In this document: positions 8,820 through 16,714 of the stretch, piece by piece
Layout of the letters: every line of letters begins with the position of its first letter
Position numbering within the stretch: the stretch's first letter is position 1
NCBI RefSeq assembly: GCF_016756615.1
Contig: NZ_AP023262.1
Location: 8,309,501 to 8,373,500, forward strand
Length of the DNA stretch: 64,000 nt
Reading direction: 5' to 3'
From: Mesorhizobium sp. L-8-3
Lineage (GTDB): Bacteria > Pseudomonadota > Alphaproteobacteria > Rhizobiales > Rhizobiaceae
The notes under the pieces: generated by a model
Database searches by the model: none
What the model was told of the DNA's origin: nothing
Seen by the model: the letters and a program-made list of their open reading frames with translations, nothing else
Program-made: the position numbers and the translations under genes

Positions 8820-10207
8820 GAGTCGCGAAGCTCCGGTCGCTTGGGATTTGCGGCCAATTCGGCCTGCAGGTCGGAAAGTGCGCGCGCCAGCCGGGCGAAC
8901 AGGCTGTCGAGCTCTTCCCCGGTGATGACGAGCGGCGGACAGATCGCGACGACGTCGCCGAGGCTGCGCAGGATGAGGCCGTGGCGCATCGCCAACTCGA
9001 CCGTCCTCGGTCCAGGGTTGATGCCGGCACCGAAGGGACGCCGCGTGGCCTTGTCCTCGACCAGTTCGACCGCACCGATGAGGCCGAGGCTGCGGGCATT
9101 CCCCACCAGCGGGTGATCGGCCAGGGCGCGGATGTGACCGGCAAAGCGCGGAGCGAGCCGGTTGACGCGGACCAGGAGGTCGATCTCCTCATAGATTCGC
9201 AGCGTCTCCAGCGCGACCGCGCTGGTCACCGGATGTCCGGCATAGGTGAAGCCATGGCCCAGCACGCCCAGGCGGCTCGCCTCACCGGAAACCGCCTCCT
9301 GCACTGCCGCGCTGAGCACGGCGGCTCCGATCGGCTGGTAGCCCGAGGACAATGCCTTGGCCACACTCATCATATCGGGGACGAAGCCGAGGCTCTGGCA
9401 GCCAAACCATTGCCCCGTCCGCCCGAAACCACAGATGACCTCGTCGCTGAGAAGCAGGATGTCATGGCGCCGCAATAGCGCCGCAAGCCGGGGAAAATAG
9501 CCCTCGGGCGGGATGATGACGCCCCCCGCCCCCATGACCGGCTCGACGATCATGGCGGCGATGGTCTCGGCACCTTCATTCTCGATCAGCGTCTCGACAT
9601 CGTCGACCAGGCGGGCGGCGAATTGCTCGGGGCTCTCGCCCTCCCTGGCACCCCGATAGTGATGCGGTGCAGCCGCGAAAAGCACGTCCCCGCCGGGCCA
9701 GGCAAAGGCACCGCGCATATGCGGCAGGCCGCTCAGCGTGGCGCCGAGGACAGTGCTGCCGTGAAATGCCTTGTCGCGGCTGATGATCTTGCGCTTCCGC
9801 GGCTGGCCTCGGCCACTGTGATAGAGCCAGGCGAGCTTGATCATCGTATCTACCGCTTCCGAGCCGGAATTGGCGAAGATCACCTTGCCGTCGGGCATCG
9901 GGGAGATCGCCAGCAGCCTTTCCGCCACTTCGATACAGGCCGGGTTCGAGCGCCGGTTGAAGGTGTGATAGGTGCCGAGCCTGCGGATCTGTTCCTCCGC
10001 AGCCCGCGCCAGCCGCGGATGATTGAACCCGAGCGAGGCGCACCAGAGGCTGGACATGCCCTCCAGGTAGCTTTGGCCCGAGCTGTCGGTGATGAACACG
10101 CCCTCGCCGCTTTCGATGACCAGCGGGCCCTCGCGCTCCAGCGCGCCAGGATCGGTCTGCGGATGCAGGATGCTGGCGCGGTCGATGTCGTGAAGCGCGT
10201 TTCTCAT
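8816..10207 (-). CDS. Class III PLP-dependent aminotransferase (omega-amino acid type)
   Basis: A 463-residue fold-type I aminotransferase. Visible motifs are the substrate-entry region YLEGMSSLWCASLGFNHP, the SGSEAVDTMIKLA helix start, the aspartate that holds the pyridine nitrogen in LLLSDEVICGFGRTG, and the PLP lysine in SVAKALSSGYQPIGA. This set is typical of omega-amino acid:pyruvate and related transaminases that move terminal amino groups, such as that of beta-alanine. The start at 10207 shares one base with the stop of the RidA gene (TGATG). The product would be an aldehyde or semialdehyde; no aldehyde dehydrogenase is seen in the visible part of the operon. Confidence 0.9.
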   Translation of the reverse strand: MRNALHDIDRASILHPQTDPGALEREGPLVIESGEGVFITDSSGQSYLEGMSSLWCASLGFNHPRLARAAEEQIRRLGTYHTFNRRSNPACIEVAERLLAISPMPDGKVIFANSGSEAVDTMIKLAWLYHSGRGQPRKRKIISRDKAFHGSTVLGATLSGLPHMRGAFAWPGGDVLFAAAPHHYRGAREGESPEQFAARLVDDVETLIENEGAETIAAMIVEPVMGAGGVIIPPEGYFPRLAALLRRHDILLLSDEVICGFGRTGQWFGCQSLGFVPDMMSVAKALSSGYQPIGAAVLSAAVQEAVSGEASRLGVLGHGFTYAGHPVTSAVALETLRIYEEIDLLVRVNRLAPRFAGHIRALADHPLVGNARSLGLIGAVELVEDKATRRPFGAGINPGPRTVELAMRHGLILRSLGDVVAICPPLVITGEELDSLFARLARALSDLQAELAANPKRPELRDS

Positions 10208-10605
10208 CACGCCTGCTCGACGCGCGCGGCCATGCATTCGACTTCGAGCCGCCACTCCCGACGGCCCAGCGCCTTGACGAGTACCAGCGAAGCAGCGGGA
10301 TATGGCGCGGCGATCAGCGTATCGCGCATCGCACGGATCGCGGGCAAATCCTCGGCATCGACCACGAAGTAGTTCATCTTCACGATATCGGAGAAGGCAA
10401 AGCCCAGATCATCGAGGATCACCTGCATGTTCTGGAAAATGACCCGGGTCTGCTCGCCGGCATCGCTCGGGATCGAGCCATCGGGACGCACGCCAACCTG
10501 GCCGGCGAGATGGACGGTGGTGGCGCCGGAAGGCACCACCGCGGCGTGGGAATAATTGCCGAAGGCGGACGCCACCTTGTCGCTGTCGAAATAGCGGATG
10601 CTCAT
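10207..10605 (-). CDS. RidA/YjgF family protein
   Basis: A 132-residue RidA-family protein starting MSIRYFDSDKVASAFGNYSHAA. The family includes enamine/imine deaminases that remove reactive 2-aminoacrylate-like intermediates made by PLP enzymes; other members act in catabolic ring or amide pathways. Family features seen are the VHLAGQVGVRPDG strand, the VKMNYFVVDAEDLPAIR segment and a C-terminal ASLVLVKALGRREWRLEVECMA stretch. The arginine usual for the deaminase active site would fall in the last segment, where an RREW sequence occurs; alignment is needed to confirm it. The gene sits between the IclR regulator and the aminotransferase, fitting a role in protecting or completing the transamination step. 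Confidence 0.87.
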   Translation of the reverse strand: MSIRYFDSDKVASAFGNYSHAAVVPSGATTVHLAGQVGVRPDGSIPSDAGEQTRVIFQNMQVILDDLGFAFSDIVKMNYFVVDAEDLPAIRAMRDTLIAAPYPAASLVLVKALGRREWRLEVECMAARVEQA

Positions 10606-10621
10606 CTGGGGAACTTTCTCG

Positions 10622-11374
10622 TCAATGGCGCCGCACCACGGCGCCGAGCTTCTGCAGATAATCCTCGCGGAAGGCACGGAAGCGCTCGGCCGGCGCCGAA
10701 AGCGCCAGCGCGAAAGGCGCGGTTCCGTCTTCGAGCGGCATCGCCATGCAGCAGACACCTTCGGCGAACTCCTCGTTGTCGATGCTGTAGCCGTTGGCCC
10801 GGATGGCCGCGAATTCCTGCCTGAGGGCGTCGAGGTCCGTCAGCGTGTTGGGGGTCAGGCGCGTCAGGGGCTGGCGCATCAAATACTCGGCCGCGCGCGC
10901 CGTGGGCGCGTAGGCCAAGAGCACCTTGCCCGCGGCCCGCGCATGGGCATGCAGATACTGCCCGTGCGGCACTTCGGCGGCGCGCACCGCATTGGTGCCG
11001 CGAGCCACGTCTATGGTGACGATCTCGCCCTGCCACCAGCCGACGGCATAGCAGGTCTCACCGGTTTCAGTCGCAAGCGCGCGCACGAGCGGCTGGAGAT
11101 GCTCCGGCGCCGAGAATTGGCGTTGGAAGGCATCGGCGAGGATTCCGATCTTCAGCCCCAGCCGGTAGTTGCGACGATCGTCGCGGGAGATGAAGCCCTC
11201 ATCCTCCAGCGTGTGGACGAGGTGATAGGCGGTCTGTCGCTCGACGCCGATACTCTCGGCGATCTCGCGTACGCTGAGGCCCTGATCGCTCCGCGCGATG
11301 GCGGTCAGGATATTGACCCCACGCACGACGGAGTTGATGCGCAAGCGGCCGGACTTGTCCTTCGTACCGGCCAT
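10622..11374 (-). CDS. IclR-family transcriptional regulator
   Basis: A 250-residue regulator. The N-terminal winged helix-turn-helix includes GVNILTAIARSDQGLSVREI and GVERQTAYHLVHTLEDEGFI. The C-terminal IclR effector domain contains GETCYAVGWWQGEIV and LHAHARAAGKVLLAY. IclR proteins usually control the catabolic operon they belong to and bind a pathway intermediate. Here the gene is inside the operon, sharing one base with the E1 stop codon, so it would regulate its own synthesis. The likely target is the AT-rich region upstream of the E1 gene (13402-13500). Confidence 0.9.
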   Translation of the reverse strand: MAGTKDKSGRLRINSVVRGVNILTAIARSDQGLSVREIAESIGVERQTAYHLVHTLEDEGFISRDDRRNYRLGLKIGILADAFQRQFSAPEHLQPLVRALATETGETCYAVGWWQGEIVTIDVARGTNAVRAAEVPHGQYLHAHARAAGKVLLAYAPTARAAEYLMRQPLTRLTPNTLTDLDALRQEFAAIRANGYSIDNEEFAEGVCCMAMPLEDGTAPFALALSAPAERFRAFREDYLQKLGAVVRRH

Positions 11375-13401
11375 CAGGCGGCCTCCTCTTCCATGAGCCT
11401 CGAATTGGAGCGCAGCAGGTCGAACGCCGCCGCGAAAACCTTCTGCGCGTCGGGCAGGAGCGCCGCCTGAAGCACCGGGGAGGCGGGCATCCGAACATCC
11501 GGCGTAGCGACCCGCTTGAACTGCACCACCGAAGGGCCGAGGCGCTCGAGCAAGCCAGCGATGATCTCGGCGCCGAAACCGCCGGTCAGGTTGGCTTCAT
11601 GCACCACGACGACCCGGCCTTCGCTGGTGCGGACTGTGCGGCAAAGCGCCTCCCAATCGATCGGCGAGAGCCAGCGCAGATCCAGGACGGAGGCCGAGAT
11701 CCCCTCGACCGCTAGTTGTCCGGCCGCCGCCTCCAGGACTGGCATCACCGCGCCCCAGCCGATCAGCGCGACCTGATCGCCCTCACGGCGCAGGGCGGCG
11801 CCGGCGGTGGGCTGGACGGCCTGCCGCAGGTGAACGGCACCCGGCTTCTGGTAGAGCGCGCGCGACTCGATGAGAATCACCGGATCGTCTTCGGCGACCG
11901 CCGCGCGCAACATCTGATAGGCGTCGTCTGCGGTCGACGGCAGGCCGACACGAAGCCCCGGAATATGGGCGAGCAGCACCTCCAGGCACTGCGAATGCTG
12001 TGCGGTGGAGCCCGGCGTCGCCCCCTGCTGGACCCGCACAACCATCGGCACATGGCGCCCGCCACGGGTCAGGTAACGGATGTTGGCCGCCTGGTTGACA
12101 ATCTGGTCAAGCGCCACCAGCAGAAAATCGGCCCACATGATCTCGACCACCGGGCGCTTGCCTTCAAGGGCCGCGCCGACCGCCGATCCGAGGATCGCCG
12201 CTTCGGCGATCGGCGTGTCGAAGACCCGCTCGGTCCCGAATTCGCGCTGCAGATAGCGCGAGGCTCCGAAGATCCCGCCTGCATGGCCGACATCCTCACC
12301 ATAGACCAGCACGTCCGGGTTGGTGGCCAGCGCCTCCCTGAGGCCCTCGTTGACGGCCTGGACATAAGTGAGTTCCTTCTCCTCGACGGCGCTGCCGGCG
12401 ATGTCGGTCGACGGACGCAACGCACCCGACACGTGATCCACAGCCGACGAGGGATCGGGCAGCGGCATTGCCTTCACGCGCTCGACCAGCGCGGCCCATT
12501 CGCGATCCAGGCGGTCGCGCAGCAGCCCGAGTTCGACCGCGCTGCTGGCCGCCGTGTCGCAGAGCCGCTTCTCGAGGACCAGAAGCGGGTCGCGCTCCTG
12601 CGCGGCCTTGCGGTCCGTTTTGGGGCGATAGTGCTCGATATCGCGATTATAGTGCCCCCACAGACGCGGCACCCGGCACTCGATCAGCGCTGGACCATGT
12701 CCCGCCACCACCCTCTCGCGCGCCACGGCGAAAGTGTCGCGCACTGCCAGCGGATCGGTGCCGTCGATGGTCACGCCCTGCATACCATAGCCGGACGCCC
12801 GCTTGGCCAACCGCTCCAGCCTCGTGATGCTCTCGGTCGGCGTCATCTCGGACCAGCCGTTGTTCTCGCAGACGAAGATGACCGGCAGCTTGTAGGTCAC
12901 GGCAAAGACGAAGGCCTCGTGCAGCGCACCCTGACTGGTGGCGCCATCGCCAAAGGTCACCACGCAGACTCGATCGACGCCGTCGAGCCTGGCCGCCATG
13001 GCCACCCCGCAGGCGATCGGACCACCCGCGCCCACGATTGAATTCTCGCCGATGAAGCGCGCATTGGGGGCAGTGACGAGAGCGGAGCCACTGCGGCCGC
13101 CGTTCACGCCCGCCGCCCGGTGGCAGAGTTCCGCAAACATCGCCTCGGCGGGAACGCCGGCTTCCAGAGCCCAGCCATGGCCGCGATAGGTGGCGATGAC
13201 ACGATCGTCGGGACTGAGTGCCGCAAGCGCCCCGACCGGCACCGCCTCTTGCCCGGCGCAAAGATGCACCGAGCCGGCGATCTGCGCGTCCTGGCTGGTG
13301 CTGAGATCGAGCGCGGCCTGCTCGAACTGGCGAATGCGGTAGATGCGCTCATAGGCCTGCGCGAGGAACTCCGCATCGAGGGCTGAGAATGAAACCGGCA
13401 C
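11374..13401 (-). CDS. TPP-dependent 2-oxoacid dehydrogenase E1, fused alpha and beta subunits
   Basis: About 675 residues, with an E1-alpha domain in the first half and an E1-beta domain in the second. The alpha half has the TPP motif region GDGATSQGALHEAFVFAVTYKLPVIF. The beta half begins near ELTYVQAVNEGLREALATNP and has GEDVGHAGGIFG and a transketolase C-terminal domain with VVHEANLTGGFG. Such fused E1 proteins belong to pyruvate, acetoin or branched-chain oxoacid dehydrogenase-type complexes. A GTG at 13401 with AGGAGG four bases upstream is preferred as start; the frame is open to an ATG at 13455. No E2 or E3 gene is in the window. First gene of the operon. Confidence 0.88.
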   Translation of the reverse strand: MPVSFSALDAEFLAQAYERIYRIRQFEQAALDLSTSQDAQIAGSVHLCAGQEAVPVGALAALSPDDRVIATYRGHGWALEAGVPAEAMFAELCHRAAGVNGGRSGSALVTAPNARFIGENSIVGAGGPIACGVAMAARLDGVDRVCVVTFGDGATSQGALHEAFVFAVTYKLPVIFVCENNGWSEMTPTESITRLERLAKRASGYGMQGVTIDGTDPLAVRDTFAVARERVVAGHGPALIECRVPRLWGHYNRDIEHYRPKTDRKAAQERDPLLVLEKRLCDTAASSAVELGLLRDRLDREWAALVERVKAMPLPDPSSAVDHVSGALRPSTDIAGSAVEEKELTYVQAVNEGLREALATNPDVLVYGEDVGHAGGIFGASRYLQREFGTERVFDTPIAEAAILGSAVGAALEGKRPVVEIMWADFLLVALDQIVNQAANIRYLTRGGRHVPMVVRVQQGATPGSTAQHSQCLEVLLAHIPGLRVGLPSTADDAYQMLRAAVAEDDPVILIESRALYQKPGAVHLRQAVQPTAGAALRREGDQVALIGWGAVMPVLEAAAGQLAVEGISASVLDLRWLSPIDWEALCRTVRTSEGRVVVVHEANLTGGFGAEIIAGLLERLGPSVVQFKRVATPDVRMPASPVLQAALLPDAQKVFAAAFDLLRSNSRLMEEEAA

Positions 13402-13641
13402 GATGCCTCCTGTTTTCACGTCAATGCTTGGCGGCGAAGCTAGGAGACGCCGCACTATATGTCAACAATTTTATGCTATTATCATTATTTTATAATCTTT
13501 GGCGATCTGCGGCACCAAGAGCCACCTCTTGCCCCATCTCCGACTGACCTGGAGATCGCGCCAGGCCTCACGCGAATGCCAATCATCGGCCCCTTTCTGG
13601 CCACGTGACAGGTCCTGCCGATTCGACTATCCATCGCCGCC
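13402..13641 (-). promoter_or_regulatory. AT-rich divergent control region of the catabolic operon and dapE
   Basis: The 240 bases between the E1 gene and dapE contain the most AT-rich patch of this part of the window (13455-13500). On the minus strand there is a TTGACA hexamer at 13465-13460, but no good -10 hexamer lies 17 bases downstream. Alternatively, AT-rich hexamers such as GATAAT just before it could serve as a -10. This is the only non-coding gap in the operon large enough for its main promoter and for an IclR operator. The exact elements are not resolved by eye. Confidence 0.4.
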
Positions 13642-14829
13642 ATGAGCCTGCCCGTCGATCCCGCCGCCAACCTCGCTACCCTGATCCGCTGCCCGTCGGT
13701 GACGCCGGCCGAAGGCGGCGCGCTTGCCGCGCTTGAAGGGCTGTTGCGGCCGCTCGGCTTCGCGGTGGAACGCCCGGTCTTTTCCGAGGACGGCACGCCC
13801 GACATCGAGAACCTCTACGCACGCCTTTCGGGCAACGGCCCGCATCTGATGTTCGCCGGGCATACCGACGTCGTGCCGGTCGGCGACGAGGCGTCATGGA
13901 CGCACCCGCCTTTCGCGGCCGAAATCGCCAATGGCGAAATGTACGGACGCGGCGCGGTCGACATGAAAGGCGGCATCGCCTGCTTCCTCGCCGCAGTGGC
14001 GCGCCATGTCGCCGAACACGGCAAGCCCAGGGGCTCGGTCTCCTTCCTCATCACCGGCGACGAGGAAGGCCCGGCCATCAACGGGACGTCGAAGCTACTC
14101 GGCTGGGCGGCGGAAAAAGGCGAAAGCTGGGATGCCGCGATCGTCGGCGAGCCGACCAACCCCGAAGCACTCGGCGACATGATCAAGATCGGCCGACGCG
14201 GTTCGGTGTCAGGGATCGTCACCGTCAATGGCCGCCAGGGCCACGCCGCCTATCCGCATCTCGCCGACAATCCGGTGCGCGGTCTGGTCACACTGGTCGA
14301 CGCCTTGCTGGCGCCTGCCTTCGACGAGGGAACCCGCGACTTCCAGCCGACCAACCTGGAAGTCACCACGATCGACGTCGGCAACCCGGCGACGAACGTC
14401 ATCCCGGCCAAGGCCACGGCCGCCTTCAATATCCGCTTCAACGACAGCTGGACGGCAGAGACGATCCAGGCGGAAATCCACAACCGGCTCGACCGGGCCG
14501 CCGGCCACCGAAAGCTGCGGCCCGGACGCAAGGATCGGATCGACTACGAACTCGTCTGGCGCGACAGGCCGAGCCATGTCTTCCTCACCCGCGACGACAG
14601 GCTGATCGACGCGCTCTCCGCCTCGGTCGCGGCGGTGACCGGCCGCACGCCGTCGCTCTCGACCTCGGGCGGCACCTCGGATGCGCGCTTCATCAAGGAT
14701 TTCTGCCCGGTCGTGGAATTCGGCCTCGTCGGCAAGACCATGCATATGGTCGACGAGCGCGTCGCGCTCTGCGATCTCGAAATGCTGACGCAGATCTATC
14801 AGCGTTTCCTTCAGGATTGGTTCGGCTAG
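13642..14829 (+). CDS. dapE: Succinyl-diaminopimelate desuccinylase
   Basis: A 395-residue zinc peptidase of the M20 family that hydrolyses N-succinyl-LL-2,6-diaminopimelate, a step of lysine and peptidoglycan precursor synthesis. Metal-site motifs are intact: GHTDVVPVGD (histidine), GAVDMKGG (aspartate), GDEEGPA (glutamates) and a late histidine in GKTMHMVDE. The dimerisation domain lies between. Length matches the family. It starts a short plus-strand pair with a membrane protein gene ten bases downstream. The dapE, truA, fmt grouping is common in rhizobia. Confidence 0.96.
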   Translation: MSLPVDPAANLATLIRCPSVTPAEGGALAALEGLLRPLGFAVERPVFSEDGTPDIENLYARLSGNGPHLMFAGHTDVVPVGDEASWTHPPFAAEIANGEMYGRGAVDMKGGIACFLAAVARHVAEHGKPRGSVSFLITGDEEGPAINGTSKLLGWAAEKGESWDAAIVGEPTNPEALGDMIKIGRRGSVSGIVTVNGRQGHAAYPHLADNPVRGLVTLVDALLAPAFDEGTRDFQPTNLEVTTIDVGNPATNVIPAKATAAFNIRFNDSWTAETIQAEIHNRLDRAAGHRKLRPGRKDRIDYELVWRDRPSHVFLTRDDRLIDALSASVAAVTGRTPSLSTSGGTSDARFIKDFCPVVEFGLVGKTMHMVDERVALCDLEMLTQIYQRFLQDWFG

Positions 14830-14838
14830 AATCCCACC

Positions 14839-15447
14839 ATGCTTGCGGCGAACGAAATCCAGAGCAGTCTTTCCGGAGCCTGGCGGCTGATGATGGGCAA
14901 GGCGGACGGGCTGCGCCTGCTCGACCTTTCGGCCGACGGCTTCTGGAACTCATTTTTCGCCATGATCGTCGCCCTGCCGGCGCTGCTGGTGAGTTGGACG
15001 AGTTTCGCGGCCGACCTCTATCCCGGAGCGGATCTCTATGGCGAGCGCATCGCCTTGATCCCGCGCATCGCCGTCATCGATTTCTGCGCCTGGGTGCTGC
15101 CGCTGGTCGGCCTCGCCATCGCCGCGAAGCCCATCGGGATTCGGCCCCGCTTCGTCCACTACGTCGTGGCCAGCAACTGGGCCTCGGCCATCGTCGCCTG
15201 GATGATGATGCCGCCCGCCATGCTGCGGCTGATCTTTCCCGCCGCCGGCGATGCAGCCTCGCTGGTCTCGGTAGCGCTGCTGCTGCTCTCCCTGGTCTTC
15301 ACCTGGCGGCTGACCAACGCAACGCTGAACAGAGGCCCCGGCCCGGCAACCGCCGTCTTCGCCGGCATGCTCATGGCGTCGCTGGTCGTCATCTACGCGC
15401 TCCAGACGGCGCTCGGTGTCACGCCGCCCCTCGAGGCGCCGGTATAG
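14839..15447 (+). CDS. Conserved hypothetical membrane protein downstream of dapE
   Basis: A 202-residue protein with about five hydrophobic segments, near residues 35-55, 80-100, 110-135, 145-165 and 175-195. I do not recognise a defined family; small membrane proteins in this position after dapE are common in rhizobia. It follows dapE by ten bases and is surely cotranscribed. Its last 55 bases overlap the end of truA on the opposite strand, so the two genes converge and their messages are complementary at the 3' ends. There is no catalytic motif from which to guess a function. Confidence 0.75.
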   Translation: MLAANEIQSSLSGAWRLMMGKADGLRLLDLSADGFWNSFFAMIVALPALLVSWTSFAADLYPGADLYGERIALIPRIAVIDFCAWVLPLVGLAIAAKPIGIRPRFVHYVVASNWASAIVAWMMMPPAMLRLIFPAAGDAASLVSVALLLLSLVFTWRLTNATLNRGPGPATAVFAGMLMASLVVIYALQTALGVTPPLEAPV

Positions 15448-16184
15448 TCCACCTGGACGAGATAAAGGCCCTCCGGCGGCGCAAGGCCGGCACAGGCGGC
15501 CCGGTCGCATGCCTCGAGCGCCGCCTGGACGTCCGCCACCGTCCAGGCGCCCTCGCCGGCCCGCTTCAGCGTCCCGACCATCGAGCGCACCTGGTTGTGG
15601 AGGAAGGACCTGGCCGAGGCGCGGATCTCGATCATCACGCCCGAACGCGTCACTTCGAGGCGGTCGAGGGTCCTCACCGGGCTCTTGGCCTGGCAATGCG
15701 CCGAGCGGAAAGTTGTGAAGTCGTGACGGCCGACGAGGACCTGCGCCGCCTGGTGCATGGCCTCGGCATCGAGCGGCTTGGGCACCCACCACGCCCTGTT
15801 CCTGTCGAGCGCCAGCGGGGCGCGCCGGTTGGCGATGCGGTAGAGGTAATGCCGCCCCACGGCAGAGAAACGCGCATCGAAGTCGTCGCCGACGCGCGCC
15901 GCGGCGAGGATCGCCACGCGCTCGCCGGCCATGCCCAGATGCGCGTTCAGCGCATCGCGGACCGTGTCGGCCGGCCACTCCTTCAAGAGGTCGACATGGG
16001 CCACCTGCCCAGTTGCATGGACCCCGGCATCGGTGCGGCCGGCGCCGCGCAGCGACACCTCCTCCCGCGAGAAACCCCTGATCGCCTGCTCGATCGCGGC
16101 CTGCACGGAGTGCTGTCCGGCCTGCCTCTGCCAGCCGGCATAGGCAGTGCCGTCATATTCGATGTCGAGGCGGTAACGCGGCAT
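15393..16184 (-). CDS. truA: tRNA pseudouridine(38-40) synthase
   Basis: A 263-residue enzyme that isomerises uridines 38-40 in the anticodon arm of tRNAs. The start MPRYRLDIEYDGTAYAGWQRQ is the classic TruA opening. The catalytic aspartate is in GAGRTDAGVHATGQ. FLHNQVRSMVGTL and the C-terminal segment GLYLVQVDY also match. An upstream in-frame extension is ignored because it runs into the acetyltransferase gene and is not family-like. It lies in a minus-strand run fmt, acetyltransferase, truA and overlaps the 3' end of the membrane protein gene by 55 bases. Confidence 0.96.
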   Translation of the reverse strand: MPRYRLDIEYDGTAYAGWQRQAGQHSVQAAIEQAIRGFSREEVSLRGAGRTDAGVHATGQVAHVDLLKEWPADTVRDALNAHLGMAGERVAILAAARVGDDFDARFSAVGRHYLYRIANRRAPLALDRNRAWWVPKPLDAEAMHQAAQVLVGRHDFTTFRSAHCQAKSPVRTLDRLEVTRSGVMIEIRASARSFLHNQVRSMVGTLKRAGEGAWTVADVQAALEACDRAACAGLAPPEGLYLVQVDYTGASRGGVTPSAVWSA

Positions 16185-16213
16185 CGGCGGGAAAAGGCTG
16201 AGCTTGAGTGGTT

Positions 16214-16714
16214 TCAGAGCGCGCCAAAGGGCGTGGCGTAGACGAGCTTGCCGGTTTCGGGCGCTTCGCCCCAAGCGATCGCCTGCAGCGCCTCGCATTG
16301 ATAGGTGCTGGCGAAGCCGGCCGCCCGCCCATGCTCGTATCCGAAGCGGCCATAATAGGCGGGATCGCCGAGCACGATCGAGAGCTTTTCGCCAGACGCC
16401 CGAAGCCGCTTGTGCGCTTCGTCGATCAGCGCGCGGCCGACGCCCTTGCCCTGCCAGTTGGGCACGACCGCCGCCGGCGCAAGGGCAACCCCCGGAAAAC
16501 GGTCTTTGCCGGCTTCGACGAAGACGCGCGAGAACAAGATATGGCCGATGATCTCACCTTCGCGCTCGGCGACCAGTTCCAGCACCGCGTCATTGGCCGC
16601 GACGAGGCTGTCTACGAGGATGGCCTCGCCCATCCCGCCGAAAGCACGCGCTTCCACGTCACGGATCACGTCGCGATCCGGTTCTTCCGCCAAGCGTATC
16701 GTCAGACCCTTCAT
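16214..16714 (-). CDS. GNAT-family N-acetyltransferase (YhbS-like)
   Basis: A 166-residue acetyltransferase. The acetyl-CoA binding segment is ALAPAAVVPNWQGKGVGRALIDEA, with the Q/RxxGxG/A motif as QGKGVG. The C-terminal VLGDPAYYGRFGYEHG sequence is typical of the COG3153 (YhbS) group. The acceptor substrate of this group is unknown in most cases. The gene is coupled to fmt by a four-base overlap and is followed by truA after about 30 bases. Confidence 0.88.
   Translation of the reverse strand: MKGLTIRLAEEPDRDVIRDVEARAFGGMGEAILVDSLVAANDAVLELVAEREGEIIGHILFSRVFVEAGKDRFPGVALAPAAVVPNWQGKGVGRALIDEAHKRLRASGEKLSIVLGDPAYYGRFGYEHGRAAGFASTYQCEALQAIAWGEAPETGKLVYATPFGAL

Noticed and set aside
6132..9116. 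Very long open frame of 994 codons on the plus strand
   Set aside because: It lies opposite the binding-protein and amidase genes, which have clear motifs and ribosome-binding sites. Long antisense frames are expected at this GC content, and the translation shows no domain.
13460..13465. TTGACA as a firm -35 box of the catabolic operon
   Set aside because: The hexamer is perfect, but no acceptable -10 lies 16-18 bases downstream on the minus strand. It is reported only as part of a general control region.
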